Part shown: positions 1-8,843 of the stretch, in pieces
How the letters are laid out: every line of letters begins with the position of its first letter
Position numbering within the stretch: position 1 is the first letter of the stretch
Source of the DNA: Vreelandella venusta
GTDB lineage: Bacteria > Pseudomonadota > Gammaproteobacteria > Pseudomonadales > Halomonadaceae
DNA: 64,000 nt
NCBI RefSeq assembly: GCF_007989605.1
Contig: NZ_BJUL01000013.1
Span: 19,964-83,963 of the forward strand
Direction: 5' to 3'
Translations under genes and position numbers: made by a program
The notes under the pieces: generated by a model
Told to the model about the DNA's origin: nothing
What the model saw: only the letters and a program-made list of their open reading frames with translations
Database searches by the model: none

Positions 1-435
1 TGGATCGATCAAGCGACAGGATTACTGCTTAAGCATGTACTTAGCGATGCTCAAGGCCGTGTTCTTGAAACCTTCCAGATTACCCAGCTTCGCTCTCCTG
101 CCGCCTATAGGGGGGAAGTGCCTGGTCCTACTGACGAGAGAATGCTTGATCAACCTTGGCAAGTAACTTGGCTTCCCGACGGTTTTGTTGAGCAACCGTT
201 GGAGCCGGGGCAGCAGAGTGGTCAGCGCGTGTATAGCGATGGGTTAGCGACTGTAAGCGTGTTTGTGTCGCCCGTTCGCCAGTCAGCGTTGAAGGAAGGC
301 CTTCAACGAATCGGTGTATCGAACGCTGCTGTGTCGCTGATTGATGTTGAAGATCAGAGCTGGCAATTAGTCGGCATCGGCGAACTGCCTGCTGAATTGG
401 TGCAGCGGATTGTTCAGTCAGTGGAATTTGAATAA
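1..435 (+). CDS. mucB: Sigma-E regulatory protein MucB/RseB, C-terminal part (truncated by window edge)
   Basis: The open frame runs in from base 1 and ends with TAA at 433-435, giving about 144 C-terminal residues; the start lies outside the window. The visible part (WIDQATGLLLKHV, then GRVLETFQITQL) matches the lipoprotein-fold and small C-terminal domain of RseB/MucB. This periplasmic protein binds the anti-sigma factor MucA/RseA and shields it from proteolysis, keeping the envelope-stress sigma factor AlgU/RpoE off. The next genes are rseC and mucD, exactly the mucB-mucC-mucD order of pseudomonads, which supports the call. Short similar ATG/GTG starts inside the frame (for example at 118) are not the true start because the homology begins upstream of them. 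Confidence 0.85.
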   Translation, partial: WIDQATGLLLKHVLSDAQGRVLETFQITQLRSPAAYRGEVPGPTDERMLDQPWQVTWLPDGFVEQPLEPGQQSGQRVYSDGLATVSVFVSPVRQSALKEGLQRIGVSNAAVSLIDVEDQSWQLVGIGELPAELVQRIVQSVEFE

Positions 436-449
436 CTAGGCACATCGTT

Positions 450-896
450 GTGAACACTACAGATTGCAATGCTATCGTACGTTCAGGCACTGTCATTGCT
501 CACTCTGGAGCAGGTTTAGTGGTCGATGCGTCAAGCAGTGTCGCCTGCCAGCAGTGTGCTGAAGGACGTGGGTGTGGCGTAGGGTTGTTAGCTCGCCGTC
601 GGCCACGCACTGTCATTGATCCGGGCGTTTTACCCTCGCAATATTCGAACCTTTATCCAATAGGTAGCTTGGTTTCGTTCACCGTCCCTAAAAGTGATGT
701 CAATACTCTGGCGCTGCTCGTTTATGCACTGCCTCTTGTATTGGCCCTCATCATTACGGGTGCGGCGTCAGGAGTGGGGGCGCGTGATTGGGTTTGTGCA
801 GTGTTGTTTTTTAGTACGTTAATTAACTCTGTCATTATCCTGAAATATCTACTGCGCGGACGAATGGAACGCTTCCGTCCGCGACTGGTCAGTTAA
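450..896 (+). CDS. rseC: SoxR-reducing system / sigma-E regulator RseC (MucC) family protein
   Basis: A 148-residue inner-membrane protein with a GTG start 15 bases after the mucB stop. The N-terminal half carries the family cysteine cluster (CQQCAEGRGCG, near residues 33-43) followed by a basic ARRRPRTVIDPG-like segment. Two hydrophobic helices follow (about residues 87-110 and 114-134), and the tail is basic. In Escherichia coli RseC modulates sigma-E and takes part in reducing SoxR; in Pseudomonas the equivalent mucC sits in the algU-mucABCD operon. The cysteines suggest a redox or metal role but their ligand is not shown here. Position between mucB and mucD supports the call. The start is the only good choice in frame, though its ribosome site is weak. 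Confidence 0.85.
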   Translation: MNTTDCNAIVRSGTVIAHSGAGLVVDASSSVACQQCAEGRGCGVGLLARRRPRTVIDPGVLPSQYSNLYPIGSLVSFTVPKSDVNTLALLVYALPLVLALIITGAASGVGARDWVCAVLFFSTLINSVIILKYLLRGRMERFRPRLVS

Positions 897-976
897 TACT
901 CCTGTAACTCGCTGAGAGTTGCACTCCCTTGTGTTTAGTACGTGGTTAGTACTTTTGCTTGATTAGGAGCTGTTGC

Positions 977-2392
977 ATGAAGCGCTTGGTTTTTCCTTCC
1001 GCATTTTGGCTGTGCTTTATAGTGCTTTTGGTCGTTGGGCAAAATGCCCACGCCCAGAACTTGCCAGACTTTACCAAGTTGGTAGAAGACGCTGCCCCTG
1101 GTGTAGTTAATATCTCTACTAGCAGGACGATTCAGCGTAGCTCTGGGCCCTCTATTCAAGGGTTCGGTGGCCAGGATATTCCCGAAATATTCCGTCACTT
1201 TTTTGGCGATAGTTTTCCTACGCCTCCCCCCAGCCGAGGGCCAAACCGCAGTGAAGAGCGTCAGTCGCTAGGTTCTGGCTTCGTCATTAGTGCGGATGGT
1301 TACGTGCTGACGAACGCCCACGTGGTTCAAGATGCTGATGAAATTCTGGTGCGATTAAACGATCGTCGAGAACTAACCGCAGAGCTAGTGGGTAGCGATA
1401 CGCAAACAGATGTTGCGCTACTGAAGGTTGATGCTAACAACTTGCCAGTGCTTGATCTGGGCGACTCTGACGAATTAAAAGTCGGTGAGTGGGTGGCTGC
1501 CATAGGCTCACCCTTTGGTTTTGACCACTCTGTATCTGCTGGCATTGTGAGTGCTATTAACCGCACGTTGCCCCGTGATGTTTATGTACCCTTTATCCAA
1601 ACCGACGTTGCCATTAATCCAGGTAATTCCGGTGGCCCGTTATTTAATCTTGAGGGTGAAGTTGTTGGTATTAACTCACAAATACTGACGCGTAGCGGTG
1701 GCTTCATGGGCCTCTCGTTTGCTATTCCCATTAATGTCGCCATGGATGTGGCTGATCAGCTACGTGAAGACGGGCATGTGAACCGTGGTTGGCTGGGCGT
1801 AATGATTCAGCCTGTGTCTCGTGATCTAGCTGAGTCGTTTGGCATGGAAGAAGCTATTGGTGCGCTGATTGCTGATCTCGACCCGGAGGGGCCCGCGGCG
1901 CAAGGTGGCCTTCAAGCGGGGGACGTTATTATTGCAGTGAACGGCGAAGAGGTGGATCGTTCTAGCACTTTGCCGCGTTTGATTGGTCGTGTTGCGCCTG
2001 GCAGCGATGTGGATTTAACACTGATGCGCGATGGCGAAGAGGTAACCGAAACGCTTGAGCTGGGCAGCTGGCCCGATTCAGACATTGCTCATAGCGATTC
2101 GGGCAGTAATAATCAGGTTCGTCTAGGGGTAGCCGTGGTCGAAATTGACGAGGCAACTCGTGATCGCCTGAATATTGGTGGTGGCGTAGAAGTGCGTCAG
2201 GTCGAACCCGACAGTGTTGCCTCTCAAGCGGGGCTGCGTGTGGGTGATGTATTAGTCAGCATTGATCATCGCAGCGTTTCTTCGGCGGATGAGCTGTTGA
2301 GAATTGTTGAAGAGCTGCCAAATGATCGTGCAATTCCACTTCGCTTGTATCGAGATGGACGCTCGCTATTTGTGGCGTTACGTCTAGAGTAA
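977..2392 (+). CDS. mucD: Periplasmic serine protease/chaperone MucD (DegP/HtrA family)
   Basis: A 471-residue secreted HtrA protease that degrades or refolds damaged envelope proteins and, as MucD, restrains alginate/AlgU signalling. The N-terminus is a signal peptide ending AHA before QNL. The trypsin-like domain holds the catalytic triad His115 (TNAHVV), Asp145 (TQTDVALLKV) and Ser218 (NPGNSGGPLFN). Two PDZ domains follow, around residues 260-350 and 370-465. ATG at 977 is chosen over TTG at 959 because TAGGAG at 964-969 sits seven bases before it and the signal peptide begins there. It is the last gene of the mucBCD run; a hairpin lies just downstream. Confidence 0.94.
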   Translation: MKRLVFPSAFWLCFIVLLVVGQNAHAQNLPDFTKLVEDAAPGVVNISTSRTIQRSSGPSIQGFGGQDIPEIFRHFFGDSFPTPPPSRGPNRSEERQSLGSGFVISADGYVLTNAHVVQDADEILVRLNDRRELTAELVGSDTQTDVALLKVDANNLPVLDLGDSDELKVGEWVAAIGSPFGFDHSVSAGIVSAINRTLPRDVYVPFIQTDVAINPGNSGGPLFNLEGEVVGINSQILTRSGGFMGLSFAIPINVAMDVADQLREDGHVNRGWLGVMIQPVSRDLAESFGMEEAIGALIADLDPEGPAAQGGLQAGDVIIAVNGEEVDRSSTLPRLIGRVAPGSDVDLTLMRDGEEVTETLELGSWPDSDIAHSDSGSNNQVRLGVAVVEIDEATRDRLNIGGGVEVRQVEPDSVASQAGLRVGDVLVSIDHRSVSSADELLRIVEELPNDRAIPLRLYRDGRSLFVALRLE

Positions 2393-2410
2393 CCCACTGA
2401 TTGTCTCTCC

Positions 2411-2433
2411 AGTCCGGCGGTTCTCGCCGGACT
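2411..2433 (+). terminator. Hairpin terminator after mucD
   Basis: A perfect 9-bp stem AGTCCGGCG / CGCCGGACT with a 5-base loop lies 18 bases after the mucD stop. The T-run after it is weak (CTGTT), so termination efficiency is uncertain. The stem closes the mucBCD operon and precedes lepA. Confidence 0.55.
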
Positions 2434-2583
2434 GCTGTTCCTATCCCGCGCATATCGCTACAATAGCGCTTATCCTTTTGACGAACATTGGCAAAGTAGT
2501 CGTGCGGCAACCTTTATTGCCAGCGAACATGGGCTCTATAAAGCCAGCTACACCTTGCATACCTATAAGGCAGAACACACTCG

Positions 2584-4401
2584 ATGTCTCAAGATGTTTC
2601 CAGCGGAAAGCTCAAGCACATACGCAACTTCTCCATCATTGCGCATATCGATCATGGTAAATCGACGCTATCAGATCGTTTAATTCAGACCTGCGGTGGT
2701 TTGACCGAGCGAGAGCTTAAGGAGCAAGTGCTCGACTCCATGGATATTGAGCGCGAGCGTGGTATTACCATCAAGGCGCAGTCCGTTACGCTTGACTATA
2801 CCGCCGCAGACGGTGAAGTCTATCAGCTCAACTTCATTGACACGCCTGGGCACGTGGACTTCTCTTACGAGGTGTCGCGTTCTCTTTATGCCTGTGAAGG
2901 GGCGCTGTTGGTGGTAGACGCCGCACAAGGCGTGGAGGCTCAATCGGTAGCCAACTGCTACACCGCGATTGAACAAGGCTTGGAAGTGCTCCCAGTACTT
3001 AACAAGATTGATTTGCCCCAGGCTGACCCCGATCGTGTTGCGCAGGAAGTTGAAGAAATTATCGGTTTGGATGCCACCGATGCCTGCCAAGTGTCGGCTA
3101 AAAGCGGTATCGGCATCGATGCTTTGTTAGAGCGACTAGTGCGGGATATTCCGCCTCCTAAGGGTGACCCAGAAGCCCCCTTACAAGCACTTATTATCGA
3201 CTCTTGGTTCGATAACTATCTTGGAGTTGTCTCGCTAGTGCGCTTGTTCGATGGAACTCTGCGTAAAGGCGACAAAATCCGCATCAAGTCCACCGGGCGT
3301 GATTGGGGAGCCTCCGAGGTAGGAATCTTTACACCGCTGCGTAAAGAAACCAATATTCTGCGTGCTGGCGAAGTAGGCTTTATTGTCGCTGGCATTAAGG
3401 AGATTCATGGAGCGCCGGTGGGCGATACAATCACCCACACCAAGACCCCTGATGTTCCCCGCTTGCCTGGTTTCCAAAAAGTGAAACCGCAGGTATATGC
3501 AGGTATGTTCCCGGTTAGTGCCGATGACTATGAAGACTTTCGGGACGCGCTTGAGAAGCTTGCCCTCAACGATGCTTCGCTTGAATATGAACCGGAGAAC
3601 TCGGATGCATTGGGCTTTGGTTTCCGCGTCGGCTTCCTGGGTACGCTGCACATGGAGATCATTCAAGAACGCTTAGAGCGTGAATATGATCTTGATCTAC
3701 TGACCACCGCGCCGACAGTGGTATATGAACTCGCCATGAAAAACGGCGATATTCAATACGTATCGAACCCCTCGAAATTGCCGGATATGGCAGACGTTGA
3801 TGAGATGCGTGAACCCATCGTGCGTGCCAGCATTCTGGTCCCTCAGGAGTATGTTGGTAACGTGATTGCCGAGTGCGAGCAGCGCCGCGGTACACAATTA
3901 GATATGCAGTTCCTGGGTAATCAGATCCAGTTAACCTACGAGCTGCCGATGTCAGAAGTGGTCATGGACTTCTTTGATCGTCTGAAGTCTATTTCTCGTG
4001 GTTATGCATCACTAGAGTACAACTTCGAACGTTTTGAAGCGGCTAAATTGGTTCGCCTGGACGTACTGATCAACGGCGATAAAGTTGATGCGCTAGCCGT
4101 CATTATCCACCGAGACCATGCCCATAACCGAGGTCGCCTGCTAGTGGAAAAAATGAAAGAGCTGATTCCACGGCAAATGTTTGATGTGGCTATTCAAGCA
4201 GCGATTGGTGGCCAGGTTGTCGCGCGCTCAACAGTCAAAGCGCTGCGTAAAAACGTGACGGCCAAATGTTACGGCGGCGATGTAAGCCGTAAGAAAAAGC
4301 TCTTGGAAAAACAGAAGGCCGGTAAGAAACGGATGAAACAGGTGGGGCGTGTTGAAATTCCCCAGGATGCCTTCCTTGCTGTGCTCAAGGTAAACGACTA
4401 G
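2584..4401 (+). CDS. lepA: Elongation factor 4 (LepA), back-translocating translation GTPase
   Basis: A 605-residue translation GTPase (family norm about 600) that acts on stalled or mistranslocated ribosomes. The G domain shows G1 AHIDHGKST (about residues 20-28), G3 [13 protein letters not shown]4 [10 protein letters not shown] and G5-type SAKSGIG. Elongation-factor domains II, III and V follow. The C-terminal LepA-specific domain is visible as the basic region ending [31 protein letters not shown], described here by its parts KKKLLEKQ and [11 protein letters not shown] 191-base gap with the mucD hairpin precedes it and lepB begins 15 bases after its stop, the usual lepA-lepB operon. The Shine-Dalgarno is weak (AAGG about 13 bases upstream). 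Confidence 0.97.
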   Translation: MSQDVSSGKLKHIRNFSIIAHIDHGKSTLSDRLIQTCGGLTERELKEQVLDSMDIERERGITIKAQSVTLDYTAADGEVYQLNFIDTPGHVDFSYEVSRSLYACEGALLVVDAAQGVEAQSVANCYTAIEQGLEVLPVLNKIDLPQADPDRVAQEVEEIIGLDATDACQVSAKSGIGIDALLERLVRDIPPPKGDPEAPLQALIIDSWFDNYLGVVSLVRLFDGTLRKGDKIRIKSTGRDWGASEVGIFTPLRKETNILRAGEVGFIVAGIKEIHGAPVGDTITHTKTPDVPRLPGFQKVKPQVYAGMFPVSADDYEDFRDALEKLALNDASLEYEPENSDALGFGFRVGFLGTLHMEIIQERLEREYDLDLLTTAPTVVYELAMKNGDIQYVSNPSKLPDMADVDEMREPIVRASILVPQEYVGNVIAECEQRRGTQLDMQFLGNQIQLTYELPMSEVVMDFFDRLKSISRGYASLEYNFERFEAAKLVRLDVLINGDKVDALAVIIHRDHAHNRGRLLVEKMKELIPRQMFDVAIQAAIGGQVVARSTVKALRKNVTAKCYGGDVSRKKKLLEKQKAGKKRMKQVGRVEIPQDAFLAVLKVND

Positions 4402-4416
4402 GGATACTTACCCCAC

Positions 4417-5220
4417 ATGGATTTTTCATTATTACTGGTGATCGCCGTTGCACTTTCTGGAGCCGTATATTTGCTGGATGTGCTGTGGCTAAGACCTAAG
4501 CGACGTGAGCGATTAGCCACTGCTGAAGCAGCTACCACGCAAGGCCTGGATGAAACTACCCGCGAGACATTGCTAAAAGAGCCATGGCCGGTTGACTACT
4601 CCCGCTCATTTTTCCCGGTTCTGCTGGTAGTGCTGGTTGTACGTAGTTTTATCATTGAGCCGTTTCAAATTCCATCTGGATCAATGAAGCCAACGCTTGA
4701 AGTGGGTGACTTTATCTTGGTGAATAAGTTTGCCTATGGTCTGCGATTACCGGTACTTCACAACCGTTTTTTAGAAGTTGATGACCCCGAGCGCGGGGAC
4801 GTGATGGTGTTCCGCTTCCCAGAGGAGCCTTCGGTTAACTTTATTAAGCGTGTGGTAGGTTTGCCGGGTGACCGTATTCGCTATGAGGGAAAGCAGCTGT
4901 ATATTAACGGCGAGCCAGTTGTTAAAGCATTGATTGAAGAAGGCCCCGAGCTTTCGCCACAGCAGCTATTATTGGAAGAGCAATTAGGTAGCGTTAGCCA
5001 CTATATATATAATAATCCCCGTGATCCTGGGCCCCAGATGCGAGAGGTGGTTGTTCCAGATGGACACTATTTCACGATGGGTGATAACCGTGACCACTCC
5101 AACGATAGCCGTTATTGGGGCTTTGTTCCTGAAGAGAATATAGTGGGAAGAGCGTTTGCCGTTTGGATGCATTGGGACGGTGGCTTGCCTAGCTTTACCA
5201 GCGTGCGGCGTATTGAATGA
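4417..5220 (+). CDS. lepB: Signal peptidase I
   Basis: A 267-residue inner-membrane serine protease that removes signal peptides from exported proteins. Helix 1 spans about residues 4-25 and helix 2 about 65-80, with a cytoplasmic loop between. Box B holds the nucleophile Ser89 in PSGSMKPTL, and box D holds the general base Lys144 in NFIKRVVGLPGD. Box E is MGDNRDHSNDSRYWGFV. Length is shorter than E. coli LepB (324) but typical of Pseudomonas-type enzymes. It sits between lepA and rnc, the widely conserved order, and is probably cotranscribed with lepA. Confidence 0.96.
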   Translation: MDFSLLLVIAVALSGAVYLLDVLWLRPKRRERLATAEAATTQGLDETTRETLLKEPWPVDYSRSFFPVLLVVLVVRSFIIEPFQIPSGSMKPTLEVGDFILVNKFAYGLRLPVLHNRFLEVDDPERGDVMVFRFPEEPSVNFIKRVVGLPGDRIRYEGKQLYINGEPVVKALIEEGPELSPQQLLLEEQLGSVSHYIYNNPRDPGPQMREVVVPDGHYFTMGDNRDHSNDSRYWGFVPEENIVGRAFAVWMHWDGGLPSFTSVRRIE

Positions 5221-5281
5221 AAAATAGTTTAGAAATTGTTAATGCGATCATATTAGTTAACGTCAACGACGTAGGAGCACT

Positions 5282-5974
5282 GTGAGTAATTCCTTAACCG
5301 CTTTTTGCCGACGAATCGGCCATACCTTCGGTGACCCGACGCTGATGGAACTGGCCATGACCCATCGTAGCTACGGTGGTCGTAACAATGAGCGCCTGGA
5401 ATTTCTGGGTGACTCTATCGTCAATTTTGTAATCGCTGAGGCGCTTTTTCAACGTTTCCCTCAGGCTCGAGAAGGGCAGTTATCGCGCCTTAGGGCGCGT
5501 TTGGTAAAAGGCCAAACATTGGCTGAGTTGGCTCGAGAAATGGAGTTCGGCGAATGTTTGCGGCTTGGCTCAGGAGAGATGAAGAGTGGCGGGCATCGCC
5601 GCGAATCCATTTTGGCTGACGCGGTAGAAGCAGTGATTGGCGCTATTTATTTAGATGCAGGCATGGATGTCGTTCGTCAACGTGTACTGGCATGGTACGC
5701 TGAGCGGCTTGAAAATATTTCGCTACAAGATACCCAGAAAGATCCCAAAACACGTTTGCAAGAATTTTTGCAGTCGCGTCAGGCAGCGTTGCCACGCTAT
5801 GAAGTAGTCTCTGTAAAGGGGGAAGCGCATGCCCAGACCTTTACCGTGGAGTGCTACATTGATCTGCTAACCGAGCATACCACTGGTAAGGGGCCCAGCC
5901 GCCGCCATGCTGAGCAACAGGCAGCTGAAGAAGCGCTTTTCCACCTTGAAAAAACACCTGGAGACAAGTCATGA
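5282..5974 (+). CDS. rnc: Ribonuclease III
   Basis: A 230-residue double-strand-specific endoribonuclease that matures rRNA precursors and some mRNAs. The catalytic signature [15 protein letters not shown] lies near residues 36-50, and the second acidic patch is [18 protein letters not shown]-terminal double-stranded-RNA-binding domain (about residues 155-225) ends [14 protein letters not shown]. The GTG start at 5282 is supported by TAGGAG ending 6 bases upstream. The stop codon overlaps the start of era by four bases (ATGA), implying translational coupling in an rnc-era-recO-pdxJ-acpS operon. Confidence 0.97.
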   Translation: MSNSLTAFCRRIGHTFGDPTLMELAMTHRSYGGRNNERLEFLGDSIVNFVIAEALFQRFPQAREGQLSRLRARLVKGQTLAELAREMEFGECLRLGSGEMKSGGHRRESILADAVEAVIGAIYLDAGMDVVRQRVLAWYAERLENISLQDTQKDPKTRLQEFLQSRQAALPRYEVVSVKGEAHAQTFTVECYIDLLTEHTTGKGPSRRHAEQQAAEEALFHLEKTPGDKS

Positions 5975-6870
5975 GTCAAACCTGCGGCTTCGTGGCCATC
6001 GTTGGACGGCCCAACGTAGGCAAATCAACCCTCATGAACCGGATTCTAGGGCAAAAGATCTCGATTACTTCGCGTCGCCCTCAAACCACGCGGCACCAGG
6101 TAATGGGCATTAAGACGGTCGACGAGACGCAGTTCATCTATGTTGATACGCCCGGCATGCACATCATGTCAAAAGACCGTAATAAAGCGATCAACCGCTT
6201 TATGAATCAAGCGGCAACACAGGCGCTACGAGACGTTGACTGTGTGGTGTTTATTATTGACCGCACCCGTTGGACGGATGAAGACCAAGCTGTGCTAAAG
6301 CGACTTGAGCACGTGAAAGCACCGGTGATTTTAGCAGTCAACAAGGTAGATCGTTTAAACGATAAAGGTGACTTGCTACCCTGGTTAGCTGAAGTGGGTG
6401 CACGTCGGGAATTTGCTGCGGTTGTGCCAATTTCTGCCAAGCATGGCACCCAGGTTGATACCCTCGAGCAGGAAGTTGCCAAATACTTGCCCGAGAGCGT
6501 TCACTTTTTCCCGGAAGATCAAATCACCGACAAGAGCTTGCGCTTCATGGCGGCTGAGCTGGTGCGTGAAAAAGTCATGCGTCAGCTGGGTGATGAGCTG
6601 CCGTATCAAATGACCGTGGAAATCGAAGAGTTCCGTGAAACCGAGCGTGTGACCCATATCAGTGCCCTAATTCTTGTCGAGCGTCAGGGGCAAAAGGTAA
6701 TCCTGATTGGTGAGAATGGTGAGCGTATTAAAAGCATTGGTCGTGAGGCACGCCTAGATATGGAGCGAGCCTTGGGTAACAAGGTAATGCTCAATCTATG
6801 GGTGAAAGTGAAGCGCGGCTGGTCGGATGACGAGCGGGCATTAAAGAGCTTGGGTTACGATCTCGATTGA
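5971..6870 (+). CDS. era: GTPase Era, 30S ribosome assembly factor
   Basis: A 299-residue GTPase that binds 16S rRNA near its 3' end and couples ribosome maturation to growth. The G domain contains GRPNVGKST (G1), DTPGMH (G3), NKVD (G4) and SAKHG (G5). The C-terminal KH domain is recognisable as [18 protein letters not shown] followed by [18 protein letters not shown]. It overlaps rnc by four bases at the 5' end and a TTG start option for recO overlaps its stop, so rnc, era and recO are tightly linked. Length and motifs are ordinary for the family. Confidence 0.97.
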   Translation: MSQTCGFVAIVGRPNVGKSTLMNRILGQKISITSRRPQTTRHQVMGIKTVDETQFIYVDTPGMHIMSKDRNKAINRFMNQAATQALRDVDCVVFIIDRTRWTDEDQAVLKRLEHVKAPVILAVNKVDRLNDKGDLLPWLAEVGARREFAAVVPISAKHGTQVDTLEQEVAKYLPESVHFFPEDQITDKSLRFMAAELVREKVMRQLGDELPYQMTVEIEEFRETERVTHISALILVERQGQKVILIGENGERIKSIGREARLDMERALGNKVMLNLWVKVKRGWSDDERALKSLGYDLD

Positions 6871-6878
6871 GTACTTCC

Positions 6879-7571
6879 ATGTCGGCAGAGCCAGCGTTTT
6901 TACTGCACCGCAGGCCTTACCGTGAAACCAGTGCGCTGGTGGATTTGTTAACCCTTAACCATGGCCGTATCCGCGCCGTTGCCCATGGTGGGCAGCGGCC
7001 AGGCTCTAAGTCGCGTCAACGGCTGCAGCCCTTTACCCCCTTGTTTGTGTCGTGGCGCGGCGAACGTGAACTAAAGCGGTTAGTGCTGATGGAGTCGCGT
7101 GGCCAGACGGCATTGCTAGCCGGAGAAGGGTTGCTCTGCGGTTTATATGCCAATGAAATAGCCACGCGCCTACTGCCTTTGGAGCTTGCAGCGCCAGAGG
7201 TTTTTGCATTTTATAGCGCGCTATTAGACGCCTTGCCAATACCGGCGGATCGCGCCTTGGCACTGCGACGTTTTGAATGGGCGCTGCTGGAAACGCTAGA
7301 TGCAACGCCGCGTTTTTGTACCTACGATGGCGCTGCACTCGATCCCCAAGCGCGCTATCGGTTTGATGCGACAAGTCGTGCTTTTGTGCCTGCCGAGCAA
7401 GGCATAGAAGGCCGGACGCTGCGCTATATTGATCAAGGCGATTGGCAACCCGCTGGGTTAGCAAGTGCTTTAAAAGCGCTGATGCGGGCAGCGCTTGCAC
7501 CTCATTTGGGCGCGACGGCTTTACGCTCGCGAGAACTAATGCTCGATTTGGCCCGCCGCCGACAGCGCTAG
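6879..7571 (+). CDS. recO: DNA repair protein RecO
   Basis: A 230-residue recombination mediator of the RecFOR pathway that anneals single strands and helps load RecA on SSB-coated gaps. The N-terminal OB-fold is recognised by [21 protein letters not shown] and the following [26 protein letters not shown] basic stretch. The C-terminal helical part ends with [18 protein letters not shown] at 6879 fits family N-termini. A TTG at 6867 that overlaps the era stop is the alternative and would add four residues; neither has a convincing Shine-Dalgarno. The gene sits between era and pdxJ as in Pseudomonas. Confidence 0.92.
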   Translation: MSAEPAFLLHRRPYRETSALVDLLTLNHGRIRAVAHGGQRPGSKSRQRLQPFTPLFVSWRGERELKRLVLMESRGQTALLAGEGLLCGLYANEIATRLLPLELAAPEVFAFYSALLDALPIPADRALALRRFEWALLETLDATPRFCTYDGAALDPQARYRFDATSRAFVPAEQGIEGRTLRYIDQGDWQPAGLASALKALMRAALAPHLGATALRSRELMLDLARRRQR

Positions 7572-7606
7572 GCGGGTATTTTGATACCACTTATTGGAGA
7601 CACGTG

Positions 7607-8425
7607 ATGCATCCTCCGCGGATTTTGTTAGGCGTCAACATCGATCACATTGCGACGCTGCGTCAAGCGCGTGGTACTCGTTATCCTGATCCAGTTCAAG
7701 CGGCGCTGTTAGCCGAAGAGGCGGGCGCTGACGGCATCACGGTTCACTTGCGTGAAGATCGTCGCCATATTCAGCCAAGGGACGTTCGCCTGTTGGCAGA
7801 AGTGCTCAATACACGCATGAATTTAGAGATGGCTGTTACTGAAGAGATGCTAGCGCTGGCTGAGGAAGTACGCCCGGCGCACGTGTGTTTAGTGCCAGAA
7901 AAGCGTGAAGAGCTAACCACCGAAGGTGGCTTGGACGTTGTGGGTGGTTTTGATCTTATTGCCTCGGCCTGCCAACGTTTACGCGCAGCCGGTTGCGACG
8001 TGTCTTTGTTCATAGACCCTGATAGCGCGCAAATTGATGCTGCCCTTCGTGCAGGGGCGCCAACGATTGAGCTGCATACAGGTGCCTATGCAGAAGCAAA
8101 ACCTGGCAGTGAGGCTGCTATTGCTGAGTATGAGCGTCTAAGTGCAGCGGCCATTCACGCTGTTTCTGCTGGCTTAGTGGTTAATGCTGGGCATGGCTTG
8201 CATTACCATAACGTTGAGGCGATTGCTGCGTTGCCGGGCGTTAATGAGCTCAATATTGGTCATGCCATTATTGCTCGTGCACTGTTTGTCGGGCTGAAAG
8301 ACGCTATTCAAGAAATGAAACGCTTGATCATTGCTGGCCAGGAAGCTGGTTTAATGGCGGCATTAGATGCTCATGAACATGAGCACGAAGATGAACATAC
8401 GCATAGCGGTTGCTGTAGCCACTAA
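7607..8425 (+). CDS. pdxJ: Pyridoxine 5'-phosphate synthase PdxJ with a His/Cys-rich tail
   Basis: A 272-residue TIM-barrel enzyme that condenses 1-deoxyxylulose 5-phosphate with 3-amino-2-oxopropyl phosphate in the DXP-dependent vitamin B6 pathway. The family start [20 protein letters not shown] and the active-site stretch [16 protein letters not shown] are intact, as are the C-terminal phosphate-binding [11 protein letters not shown] and [16 protein letters not shown] at 7607 is preceded by TTGGAGA at a good distance; a longer in-frame reading from 7442 overlaps recO and is rejected. The last ~18 residues ([18 protein letters not shown]) are an unusual histidine- and cysteine-rich extension beyond the usual end near 245-250 residues. 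acpS starts one base after the stop. Confidence 0.95.
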   Translation: MHPPRILLGVNIDHIATLRQARGTRYPDPVQAALLAEEAGADGITVHLREDRRHIQPRDVRLLAEVLNTRMNLEMAVTEEMLALAEEVRPAHVCLVPEKREELTTEGGLDVVGGFDLIASACQRLRAAGCDVSLFIDPDSAQIDAALRAGAPTIELHTGAYAEAKPGSEAAIAEYERLSAAAIHAVSAGLVVNAGHGLHYHNVEAIAALPGVNELNIGHAIIARALFVGLKDAIQEMKRLIIAGQEAGLMAALDAHEHEHEDEHTHSGCCSH

Positions 8426-8426
8426 G

Positions 8427-8804
8427 ATGATTGTTGGGATTGGGTCAGATATCGCCCGTGTCGAGCGCTTTGCTAAGGCCGTAAAACGTCATGGGCCACG
8501 CTTTGCCCTGCGCATTTTAGGCCCTGAAGAGCAGGCTGTATGGCAAGCAAAAGGTCAGCCAACTAGTTATTTGGCAAAGCGTTTTGCAGCGAAAGAAGCG
8601 TATGTCAAAGCACTCGGGCTTGGCTTGAGAAGCGGTATGCAATGGAGCGATATTCAAATCCTCAATGATTCGCTGGGCAAGCCAAGCCTGCAGCTAAGTG
8701 GTGAGGCGCTTCGTCTATTTCAAGCTAGCGGCGCCTCAGCGACTCATATAACGCTCAGTGATGAAGCGGACTACGCAGTAGCATTTGTGGTACTTGAGCG
8801 CTAG
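8427..8804 (+). CDS. acpS: Holo-[acyl-carrier-protein] synthase
   Basis: A 125-residue phosphopantetheinyl transferase that moves the 4'-phosphopantetheine arm of CoA to apo-ACP for fatty acid synthesis. Magnesium-binding motifs are the N-terminal IGSDIARVERF and the central KRFAAKEAYVKALGLG. ATG at 8427 begins MIVGIGSDI exactly as in the family; a longer reading from 8367 would run through the pdxJ tail and is rejected. It lies one base after the pdxJ stop, so translation is probably coupled. This is the last gene of the rnc-acpS run and converges with gacS. Confidence 0.95.
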   Translation: MIVGIGSDIARVERFAKAVKRHGPRFALRILGPEEQAVWQAKGQPTSYLAKRFAAKEAYVKALGLGLRSGMQWSDIQILNDSLGKPSLQLSGEALRLFQASGASATHITLSDEADYAVAFVVLER

Positions 8805-8843
8805 TGCTTGACGTTAGTACTTGAGCGCTAACGGACTAGCGCT
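8797..8843. terminator. Inverted repeat between convergent acpS and gacS
   Basis: AGCGCTAGT (8797-8805) pairs with ACTAGCGCT (8835-8843) across a 29-base loop, overlapping both stop codons. A direct repeat GTACTTGAGCGCTA (8790-8803 and 8817-8830) is embedded, so a shorter alternative fold is also possible. Its place between convergent genes suggests a two-way terminator, but there is no clear T-run. Confidence 0.35.

Noticed and set aside
5250..5272. TTAACGTCAACGACGT before rnc as a LiuR site
   Set aside because: Only the left half fits the TTnACGTnnACGTnAA pattern; the right half does not, and rnc has no link with branched-chain metabolism.
7033..7590. Long minus-strand open frame of 185 codons opposite recO
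   Set aside because: Lies fully antisense to recO, which has clear family motifs and operon context; the reading has no recognisable domain.
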